Below are positions 36,060-47,300 of a stretch of 64,000 bases of DNA, piece after piece. The notes below the pieces were generated by a model that searched no databases, was not told the origin of the DNA, and worked only from the letters and a program-made list of their open reading frames with translations. The stretch lies in NCBI RefSeq assembly GCF_003589595.1, contig NW_020653200.1, forward strand, positions 4,814,435 to 4,878,434, written 5' to 3'. This stretch comes from Hyposmocoma kahamanoa. Its lineage: Eukaryota; Arthropoda; Insecta; Lepidoptera; Cosmopterigidae. Positions within the stretch are counted from its first letter, which is position 1. Each line of letters begins with the position of its first letter. The translations under genes and the position numbers were made by a program.

Positions 36060-36414
36060 CTGTAAAAACCGCGAAGAGTTCTTAACTCTTTAATAACATA
36101 ATTAAGTACATAAATTTTCACTTTTAAAATTGTACTCTTACATTTTTAGGCATTACAAAATTACACGGCGTGAATAATTCCAGAAGAAAAATACTTGAAC
36201 TAGGTTGCTTGAGCTAGGTGGTTATCTACAAGTCAGTGTTATCAAATTTGAGCAAATTATATGCTAAGCGGTAAGAACGCGAACAAAAACCTCGTGAGAA
36301 TAATTGTAAAGTTTGTACTACGTAGAGTAAAAACAAATGTTATAAACATTTATTTATAACATTTATTTTTACTAACACGAGTTTTTAACAAGAACAAGTA
36401 TTTATGTAGTCTTC

Positions 36415-36512
36415 AACTCGGTGCATCCATCTACTGCCAGCAGGAACGGGCGAAATGGCGCGCATTGGTGGAGGCCTATGTCCAGCAGTGGACTACGACA
36501 GGCTGTTGATGA
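36415..36512 (+). mobile_element. LINE 3' end fragment
   Basis: Frame text QERAKWRALVEAYVQQWTTT and a trailing GATGATGATGA run are the usual last residues and tail of RTE-like insect LINEs. Confidence 0.65.
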
Positions 36513-37255
36513 TGATGATTTATATAGTATACGAAGGGATAACATATTGTATATTTTTATTATATGTAGCCAGTTGGCTACACTCCATATACATTATATG
36601 TGACATTGTCTGTGGTTTGGAGAGAGTGAAAGGGTGCGTATGTTTTTCATGGTGCAGGCATTTGGGTATTTCAATTAATTACGTCACGCAATGAAGAATA
36701 ACAGATTTTTAAGTGTGTTAAAGACGAGCAGTTTTAACGACTTTGTACCTTTGAGTGTAATCGTGTCTAAGTCTGCTGAAATAAGCATTTTAATTTTGTT
36801 ATAGATTAAACTGCCTAAAACATAGAAGGGCTGTCGCGCAATGGTGGTTCCGTGTGATACCGCAGGACAAACCGGTTAGTTTCTTCGGTTTTTGGGTTTG
36901 GGAAAGGGACAGATCTACGCTTTGATGAAACCGAGTGGAACATCGAGGAAGATAATGGCCCACAGGCTTTTATTATGTAAGAAATGACAGATTGTTAGAA
37001 AAACAAGTCATAATTGTGGTTTTTCCATGCAGCAGAATTTCTGTGACACTTGAAGCATATATAATGTGTCACCCTCTGACTGTGGTCACCTCAACTTGTT
37101 AATTCCACTAAACTTTCGTCTATGTCAACTTCCTGATATGTCATTTATACGGGTAAAGGATCGGCTCTCACAACTAGGATGTGATAGGATAGAATACGTA
37201 TGTCGCCGATGTTTTTGGAGAAATAGAAAGAAAAAGGATCTCTGCATTTAGCATA
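36513..37255. other. Non-coding stretch between LINE fragments
   Basis: A short open stretch near 36840-36920 on either strand looks coding-like (minus: CSTRFHQSVDLSLSQTQKPK) but matches nothing I know; probably transposon debris. Confidence 0.35.
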
Positions 37256-37259
37256 AGCA

Positions 37260-37690
37260 AATTAATATCAAGATACCTCATTTTGTACACAGCGACCTCT
37301 TTCTAAATAGTTATGTGTCAAGGACCGGCACCAAGGTCTCGTCGGCATATATGAATATTCGAGTTTTAAAGAGATAGCTTAGAAAACTTAGCTATGTAGA
37401 CGGTGAACAGGGTTGGATCGCTGCAGAATACTGGTACCACAAAATCATTGCTGAGGCATGAGCTAATCTGGTTGTATGTGTTCTATTCATAAAATAGCTT
37501 CCAAAGATCATATACGCCAAACCCCGAGCTGCTATCATCAAACGTGTATAGAATAGTTAAGACAGACACCGCATCAAATGTTTTAAGTAAATCTTAAAAT
37601 ATGCCTAAACTTTCTTGTCATCTATTTCCTCTGTAGCATTCTCAACAAGGCTTTGCTTTCGCGTCCTCAGTCGAAACACTTACCCAAATA
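37260..37690 (-). mobile_element. LINE reverse-transcriptase fragment
   Basis: Reverse frames give DLLKTFDAVSVLTILYTFDD (RT motif A, usually DLSKAFDTV), GFGVYDLWKLFYE, NDFVVPVFCSDPTLFTVYIA (usually VPQGSVLGPLLFLIYIND) and NSNIYADETLV (usually L-F-A-D-D-T). It is degraded, and ends 300 bp from the exchanger stop codon. Confidence 0.7.
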
Positions 37691-37932
37691 AATATTTATT
37701 GCATGTCACAATGCTAACACCTATCATCTGAGAAAGTTACTAGCACGGCGAATAAATACTTGCTCAAATTTTAATATTTTTTAGCTTATGCTACTGAAAA
37801 ATAATTACAAACGAAGAAAACATTGTCAAGGGTCCCATAACAAAAAAAGCTTATAAATTGTATGCGATAAACGGGTGACATTAGCGAACTAAAAGACGAT
37901 ATCTAGCTATAAATATACTCATCACAGAAACT

Positions 37933-37938
37933 TTTATT
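37933..37938 (-). promoter_or_regulatory. Polyadenylation signal of the exchanger gene
   Basis: AATAAA on the minus strand, 52 nt past the stop codon, is the first canonical signal after the gene and predicts a very short 3' UTR. Confidence 0.6.
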
Positions 37939-37989
37939 GGCAAAGTTTGTCATTTCAATTATTGCACAACAAACCGTTGAAACAGCAAT

Positions 37990-38327
37990 TTAGAAACAGA
38001 AGCTTAATTGCTCTATATCAAATATAACACCGATTTCGACTAAAATACCAAATGTGATGAAAATTAGGTACAGTACACAGAGTACGCCACCAACAGACTT
38101 TCTTAGTTTGAATTTTCCAAGAAATAAGATCACCCATAGTAAAGTAACAGCTAAGAGCAGGGAGGTGACTACGAAGGCAATACCACTAGAGTCTATAACA
38201 ATTGCAGGTTCATCTGCACCCTGACCCACCAGGACGAGAGTCTTGATGAGCCATGGCGTGCCCAGGGCAAATAATATCGCCAAGGAATTAGCCCCCAGTG
38301 CATTAGACACACCGACACCTCCTTCCC
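37990..38327 (-). CDS. Exchanger exon 9: alpha-2 second half, C-terminus
   Basis: Acceptor GTTACAG before 38327. It encodes EGGVGVSNALGANSLAILFA LGTPWLIKTLVLVGQG, two more membrane helices and the tail FGILVEIGVIFDIEQLSFCF, stop TAA at 37992-37990. SLAI replaces the vertebrate N-x-F-D at the K+ site. Its upstream intron holds two adjacent MITEs. Confidence 0.94.
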
Positions 38328-41300
38328 CTGTAACAAAACAAATCTATTTAATTGTACTCATACGCAATGCATTTTTTTATGCGCGAGCCATTGACTTACA
38401 AATAAATGGACGACGGGTCTAATACAAAAACCACGAAAAAAATGTCCCAAGTCAACCTATTTAAACGTAGTGACATGTAAAGGAACATGAAAAAGCTAAA
38501 ACGTTGAATTTAAATTGTAATGTCATCGCAGTACTGTCTAATTTTGCTTGATTCGCTGTCAGTCGAACAAACGAAGACTAAAGCGTGAATGACGCTCTGT
38601 ATACGATTTAAACGCCCTATAAGTTCGGACACTTTTTAGCGCGGACCCGACTTCCATATAATTATCAATGGCGCGAGCACAATACTCAGTCCAACCATTT
38701 ATTTAACTTTTGACGTATACATGCCTCCGCAGTTCCGTAATTATTGACATATAACCATAGACATAAAATGTGATACCTTCCGGACTCTTATTTATTAATT
38801 TTAATGAAGCGACTTGTCGTTGGCTCCGATATATATTGAGCCAACAGCTTATGTAACGAATATTATTCAAGTTGATACATTTTGTACCTGTCTAATAAAT
38901 TATAATGAAATTCAATAAATTATAAATAATTATAGTAAATTATTATTGGTTATTATAATGAATCGTCGGATTCTTCTCCATATGAACGAGAATCATCACT
39001 TGAATCCTCATTAACTTTAATTATTAAATCTTGAGTACACAAATTGTCAAACGCAACATAACAATCCCAAACAGACAATATCTTCTTTTTTGAACCCGCT
39101 CACATTCACGATTAAATATTCTTCACAAATAAAATCGATTGTTGTAAAAAATCGAAACGAAAACGCACCAGGACATTACTAATTTATTGAATTCCAGCTG
39201 TCAAAAGTTAAACAAATGGTTGGACGGAGTAAAAGTTACATATTTCTACGAATTCGATAATAATATCTTCACACGACATTGGCGAAATCGCAATTTTTTT
39301 TGTATATTTTTTATAATAATATTAAACTACCGTACATAGTTATTTTTACTTGACATTGACAAAATCATTGATTATTTCGATGGAGCCATAACATTTAAAA
39401 GAAGAAGAATTCGATAATTAAATTATAAATGTTGAAATGATCAAAAATGCATCACCTTTACAAAAGGTACGGTATTGTTACGTGAAAATTTAACTTTTTA
39501 AACCAAATTCATTGGCGCAATTCAGTCTTCTAAAATCTTGTCAAGTACACATTTCAGACGCCTTTGGAGAAAAATAATATTCAGTAGAATTATTATTATT
39601 ATTATTAGAATTATAATCGTATTTTATAAGTATCAATGGTCAATTAGAATTATAATCGTATTTTATTTTATAAGTCAAAGAACATTGAAGTAAGTTGTTT
39701 CTAAAACCACATAAAATGGGCATGCTATGGTTTTTTCATACATTTATTTTGGAGTATTAGAACGCATAATTTGCTTTGCTTCACTCAAAATATCTGGTCT
39801 GACAGGATTTTGAAGCAATGTTCAGTTAAATCAAACATTGTTCCTGACGTACATAACTGTCACATAATCAGCACGACAACAATTCCTATTACACCACCAT
39901 CGTGGGTAGAAAATGGCCAGGTGAGAGATGAGTAATATAGCCACCGGGCTTTTCACTACTGATTTTGAATTGATCATCAGATATATATTTATTTATCATT
40001 CCAATAGTATAGATGATTATTATCAATAATTTAGTTATACACATTATTTATCTGCATGACTAATTTATTTCAACAGGAAACGTTTGAGATAAGCGTGACA
40101 TCAATTATTTTTGGACACAAAACAGCGCAGAAATAATTCGCAAGCGTCAGCTCCACTGTCACGAATAATAAATTACCTCGATATCAAATTAAGCACTTTA
40201 TCTAAATTTGTTAAACGCATATGATCGATTCAAGGTATAAATAACAATAACTGATAAATTCTATGTTAAGCTTAGGCGTTTCTGTTTTATTTCTGTAATT
40301 AGGTAATAAAATATGTAGTCTTAGTAAGCATATAGTAAGATACAAATTTAAATCAAATAAGTAATTAGTCTGATTTTTTCTACCTAGTAGAAAGAAAAGA
40401 TCAGACTAATGAATTTAATTTTTAGTTTTAGCACTTCCCAGGCACTCTATACACCGGTCGAAAGTTATTTACCCTCTACTACTACATACAGCAAATCGCT
40501 ATATGCACAACGCAAATGTGTGCGTGAAGTGGCAGGGCTACCCATCGCTTTTTCGTACTATTACGTTACGTGGTCAGAGCGGCAACATAGCGAAAAATCT
40601 AACCCGAATCTGTTATCTATAATTCTAATAATAGAATCCTAATAATTACACATGTCCATTAGGTATTTATATCGATATAATATAATATTTTTCATGAATT
40701 TACTAAGTAGAATAACATTGAAGATTAATTTTAAAAATATATCAAAAGCACTTAAAATGTTACGTTTTGCGCAGGTATTTTTAAATAAGGTAATCAAGGT
40801 ATTTGAAATTACGTATCCAAGGTTACCTAGTTAATAATTAGGCATATTCACTACATAATATTTATCGGCAATACAAATTGAAAATTCGAGAACCCTTCTC
40901 TACTAGGTCACGAACATTAAAAATTGATGAATGAAATTGAAATTACGGGCACATGGGGCTTGTCAACTTATGTCTCACGGTGACGGGTACAGCGACAGTG
41001 TCCCTCAGATCTTTGTTATTTAAAGCTCAGAGTGGTGCAGCAACTGTTTTGGACAGGCGTGCCGTTTACCACCAGACACGTGACTGATTCCCGTCATTTA
41101 GTATTATAAAAAAACCAAGCACCATGTTGTTGTTTCGCATAGCGTTAACACTATCAAGTATATTAACGCATTGAACTAATACTTCCGCTCAATGCAAGAA
41201 TAAATCAAAAATATAAAATCACTAGCAGTACGTAAAAGAACAGTTTACGCTAGATAAAAGTTACTCACCTCTTCTAGACATGATGAAAATTGAACATGCT

Positions 41301-44300
41301 TCCGGCAGGCAGCCACCAAATGCCAAAAATGTCATTCCCATTACAGAATCCGGAATATAGAAGGTGTGTCCTAAGAAACAAAAATCTTGATTAAATCTAT
41401 TGAATAACTATATTAAATGTAGTTACTAACGCCACCTTATTCATTTGTTAATATTTACACAGTTCCGTGAGTGAATAATTTAAAGTTACGTCCCTACATT
41501 CTCGGTCAACTGCGAAACGGGTAACTATAAATATTACTTTTATCAAAAGTGATATTGAACTAAACTAAACTTACCAATTACTGTCATGCACCAAGATACC
41601 AAATACGAGTTGGCACCGATCCACACGATGCACATGAAAAAGGCGAACGGATAGAACATTCTACAAGTGAATGGTGAAGGAATCGTAATGAACAGAATCA
41701 ATCGGATGGGCAAAGTGTACCACCACCAAACTATTGCCAACACTGATTCGCCTTTAGGGTATTCGAAAACTCCCTTTACGGGTGGATCCTCGATGTTTTC
41801 TGAAATTGAGAAAGTAACTTAGTTACTTTTGTATGTAGCATATTAGTTACCGTGTGGTTAGAAAAATGTATTGAATAAATTGGTACCTGGTTCAGATGGT
41901 ACTTTTTCAGAGTTGTTATTTTCATATCCTTTATTGTCGATTCCCTCTTCGTGTTGTTTCGTATTATTATTATCTGCAACTAGAAAAGCTCGATAAATAC
42001 TCGACATTTCCAAAGGTTGCTATAGTCGGTATATGTAATGCCACGGATGTAAATAAATAATTACTAATCGATTGACAGTGAGACCTGATTCTCTGTGATA
42101 ACGTACATTATGTATTTAACTTATTATCAATCAGTCAAAGGATTCATCAGCATCACAATAAATAAATACTTAATAACAAATAAATTCAATGTGTTACACC
42201 TTATTTAAAATTAAAATGGCAGTATAATGATACTTTTCACTTAATTAATTTTAATATATACTTGTGTTTAAGACAAAGTAAACTAACTAGTCTTGAAAAC
42301 TCAGAAAAAATTCCTTCTATCGGGCCGGATTCGAACCGACGTCTAATAGCATACCGTGCCAGACGCTATACCAACTAAGCCACGGAACGAACCAGCGAAC
42401 CTCACGAATTGTTCTGTGTTTCTATTTTAAATTTTTATTGAATTGACATTCAATTATTTTTGTGAAATGACTCCACTAGTTTGTTATAAATATTAATACA
42501 AAGAGGGCGCTACGACTAAAAAGTCGTTGAAAAACCAAATACAAAGACACGACGCAAGCACATAGAAAAATTCGTGAGGTCCGTTGGTTCGTTCCGTGGC
42601 TTTTAGTAGGTATATCGTCTGGCACGGTATTCAAGAAGACGTCGGTTCGAATCCGACCGGATAGAAGGAATTTTTTCTGAGTTTTCAAGACTAGTTTACT
42701 TTGTCTTAAACACAAGTATATATTAGAATTAATTATGTGAAAAGTATCATTATACTGCCATTTTAATTTTAAATAAGTTGTAACACATTGAATTTATTTG
42801 TTATTAAGTATTTATTTATTGTGATGCTGATGAATCCTTTGACTGATTGATAATAAGTTAAAAGTACTGATTGATAAAAGTCTGAGTGTTCGATCTTTGT
42901 ATTAATAATTATAACAAACTAGTGGAGTAATTTCACAAAAAAGAATTGAATATCAATTCAATAAAAATTTAATTAGTCTTGAAAAGTTTAATTTAAGGCA
43001 AATATAGAATACACCTACAAAACAATAATTTTTTTTATATAATATCAAGTGACGGAAAGAACTAGTCGTGTGCCTAATCGTAAGCTACACGCCTCTCCAT
43101 AACAGTTGCAGAGCTTTAAATCGGAAACGTCTGAGTGGCACTGCCACTGCACCCGTTACTCTGAGACATACATAAGTTGCCTAGTCCCTTGTGCCTGTAA
43201 TTTTATCAGCACTCTTAGCCTTTAAAACCGGAACATAGCAATGTTGACATTACTGCTTGGCGGCAAAAATGGGAAGGTGGCAGTACTTCCCTGGACGAAC
43301 TCTTTCATAAGAAGATCTAGTGCTGCTTAAATAACAAGTGCTGTAACATCAATAAGAGTTTTATTTACACTACGTAAGATTATCAGTGTCGCTTTGTTGA
43401 TGGTCTATGATTCTTAGCCGTCAAGCCAACGTTCGGATTTAACAGATCACCGTAAGGCTGACACTTATGTACGGTTGGGAGGCTTGGTAACTCACACTTA
43501 AAGAAGAGAACAAATTCGTAATGGCTAAGAAAAAGATTCCCAGGTAGATATTGGTACCAGTTCAAAGAGACAACGACAGCTGGAAGTCCGTTCTATTGCC
43601 GAATTAGAGAAGCTCGCCAATCAAACATCACCGACGAAACATTTAGTAACAGTAGAGCTTCTTGTGAAATTCGTCCAGGGAAGTACTGCCACCTTACCTA
43701 TGTCTGCCGGGAAATACATTAGGGTTTCCCGGAAGTAAAGAAGATTACATTTACAGTAATGTGAGCATTACTCTGTTTCGGTTTTGATGTGTAACGGTAC
43801 ACAGGCACATGGGACTTTTCAATTTAATTTTAAATAATTAAAAAATCATAACAAAAACAGTGCGTTTATATCCGTGACTTCGAGATTGTTGAATGTTATA
43901 ACATATATACATAGAAATGCAAGTGCAAATTCAGGAATACTGAATTACCTATATCATAATACCTAATCAATCAAATACCTAATCATAAATTGGCAAACAG
44001 CAGTTAGTGCAGAAATTATTCACTATGAAAAGTTCCTACTTTTCGTAATGAATTAATTCTCCTAAATTGAATTAATATTGCAATGATAAAAGGAAGACCA
44101 CCTACTTTCAAGATTGTTGTTACAATTGCAGCACTTTCCATAAACAAATGCAACCAACGAGAAAATCCTAGCGCTGTTGAAAATGATAATGAAGTACAAA
44201 ATGTACAAGATGAACAGCACCATTGCCTCGTACCAGTCCACCTGACCGTCCCAGATTACAATCATCAGAACGCTCACGTTCACTATATAAATGATAACGT

Positions 44301-47300
44301 CACGAGTCACAGGTTTCCACTCAATTGCAATTGGCTGAAAATATTAAAAGTGTCATAGTTTATTGAGTTGGATAGAAAATCAACCCTTTTCTAAATGTAA
44401 GCATTTTAATAATAATCCAAGTAAATAATTATAATCTTTCTTATTATGCATTTTGTGAATTGCGACTGGGGTCAAATATCAGTTCATGCTATTGTTACGG
44501 TAAGCTAACAATCATTCATTTGTCGTTGATTTAACATTTACTATCTTGTTATTTTTTAATTTTACATTACAATATACTTACAAAAATAGCAGCTAAACCG
44601 CCAATAGCACCCACACCGAGTGTATTGAATATTGCTGAGCCCATTATGGTACCGATACCCATAGCAGAATCGGTAAGGAATGTGGAGATTACATTTACGA
44701 AGAATTCGGGGCACGAAGTAGCTACGGACATGAAAGTGGCTGCAGCCACATTCTGAAAATTGAAAAAAATATATGTCATTTACAACTTCTATGCACCTTA
44801 AAATAATCTAGTCAAAAAAATACAAAAAGTGGAAAAGACACTTGCCACTGTGGCAGCGACCTACATATGTACACAGAAATAATTTTGGTACAATTTATAT
44901 CCGAAGGACACGCAGCTTCAGCGTCAACAATGTTTTCGATCTAGTACACTAACCTTTGGTATATTCAAATCTTCACATATCATTTCGACGCAAGGAATGA
45001 AATAGTCGTTGCAAATATAGCCTAGTAGTGTGAATAAATACACTACAAAAAGGACGTAACAGAGAAAGCCGCCTTTCCTCAACTGATCGTCTAAAAATAA
45101 AAGAAAAGATAATTACAGATAATATTGCAAGAAAACATGAAATGAATTATAGAACACTAATTTTCCTTAAGCAATTGCAATTTTATTTACGTTTTTTTAT
45201 TTATTATTATTTATATTATATACCTTATATACCTTAATTAGTTAATATATTATATACCTACAATATTTTCAACGTTTAATGAACAAAAAATGATAACGCA
45301 AGAAAATCTACACTAACCTGTGAATATTGAAGGAGGAAAACTCTCAAGAGCGTTCCGATCGATGCAGTCTATTTCCATGAGTTCGTTATCGTGTATCTTA
45401 GTCCTGGTACGCAGCCATGGAGTCCAATGCCAGGTAACATCTTCTTCCTCTAACTTCCTTATCAACTCTTCGGTGGCGAGCACCAACTCGCCATTGTAAT
45501 TTACGTACGTGATCTGACCCATTGCTACCGTGTCATCTGAAAATTATACAACATTTACAGTATTTTTATTATATAAAATAAAAAGTTCGTCCGAGTTAGA
45601 ATAGATTGCTCATACTTAAAAACTTTTGTTAAAAATTTTTGTAGATAGTTTATATTTTTTTACTGCTTTTTTTACATAATAAACATAATATTGTAAAAGG
45701 CAACTCCATTCGTAAGTACATTGAAGTCTTTATTTTATTTAGTGGACATATAATTACTTCAACTTCCATAAACTTATGCTCCTGTAATGCAAAAATTGTT
45801 TAAATATATATATATATANNNNNNNNNNNNNNNNNNNNNNNNNNNNNNNNNNNNNNNNNNNNNNNNNNNNNNNNNNNNNNNNNNNNNNNNNNNNNNNNNN
45901 NNNNNNNNNNNNNNNNNNNNNNNNNNNNNNNNNNNNNNNNNNNNNNNNNNNNNNNNNNNNNNNNNNNNNNNNNNNNNNNNNNNNNNNNNNNNNNNNNNNN
46001 NNNNNNNNNNNNNNNNNNNNNNNNNNNNNNNNNNNNNNNNNNNNNNNNNNNNNNNNNNNNNNNNNNNNNNNNNNNNNNNNNNNNNNNNNNNNNNNNNNNN
46101 NNNNNNNNNNNNNNNNNNNNNNNNNNNNNNNNNNNNNNNNNNNNNNNNNNNNNNNNNNNNNNNNNNNNNNNNNNNNNNNNNNNNNNNNNNNNNNNNNNNN
46201 NNNNNNNNNNNNNNNNNNAATAAAACATATTTACTATAGCTACTCCTATAGAAAAATAAATCCATTGTCCTTACTTCCTGGTTGATATTGATAGAGCAAA
46301 ACAATTGTCTATATTTAGATGTTTTACCACCACTGCCCAGAATGATAAGGATGCCTCCGTACAACACATTTTATCACGGAACTATCTGATTATGTGGAAT
46401 AAATTGCTGAATTTAGTATTATCAGTAGATAACGAGTTTTGATAGACCGGATTCAATATAACGAACGCTCAATCAGTTACGGACACTTAACTCCTACAGG
46501 TTGTAGTTACAAGGAACGGTTAAAAACCGACGAAATGCCTATAATATATAATACATATAATATAGGATTCCATAGGGAACGGAATTTTACGCTTACAAAT
46601 TAAAAGATGCTAAACAAGCATAGCTTTTAATTTATTGACAAAATATCCAAATACCTTGCTATTTTATATCCCAAAAAATATTGCATTGTCTGGCATATTT
46701 TAAAACGCAGCACCAAACATGTATAATATTTAAAAAAAACTATCTGCTCTTTCGACGAAAGGTCTAAATAACAAAAGATCTAAAATAAAAACCCGACAAC
46801 GACAAAAAGATTTCTTGAGTTTTCGCGACTGTTAAATAGTGGAAATGAAACTATTTTTACGGGTGGCCTCATCTCAGTTAGCCGTGATCGTAGGGCCTGT
46901 AAAGGGGTCAAAAACATTGGTTTGTTTGAAAACACAAATTACGCTATTTAGATGTTTCATGTCCAACGACAAAAAAGTGGACACTTCCACCAGAATAGTG
47001 TGTTAAAAGAAAATTTTGTTCGTTCTCGCCAGTGGGGACGGTAATTTGGGGTGGAGTGCGATATGGTTGGCCTGACTAACCTGGTAACCTGGCGAGAATT
47101 ATAGAGAAGTTCGAGAATGTTGAGAACTTCCCTTTGGCAACGGTTCCTACGAACGCCGCAGTTAGTTAGTTAGTTAACAATAAGAACCTGGGGGTTGAAA
47201 AGAATTGGGGGTTGGGGCGGTGAGAAGCAGAGCCGCAGTTCGTTTTTGACTACCGTAAATCTATATAGGGTAGGGATGCACATTTCGATCCGATTTTTAT

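Larger units (their letters stand above)
38328..41268 (-). other. Exchanger intron 8 (last intron)
   Basis: Holds MITE M1 copy C, a 547-bp MITE, a hairpin at 40368-40411 and a 5'-truncated R1 at 40941. The rest is AT-rich with no exon signal. Confidence 0.7.
41974..44105 (-). other. Exchanger intron 5
   Basis: Contains the inverted pair of tRNA-like repeats (42119-42972) and two R1 copies (43027, 43651). No exon between them. Confidence 0.75.

Noticed and set aside
42300..42390. A functional tRNA gene on the minus strand
   Set aside because: Box A and B are present, but the acceptor stem does not pair and the anticodon loop is too long; a second altered copy lies nearby, so it is a repeat.
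45774..46367. Long ORFs over 45774-46367
   Set aside because: They consist almost wholly of the 400-base N gap.
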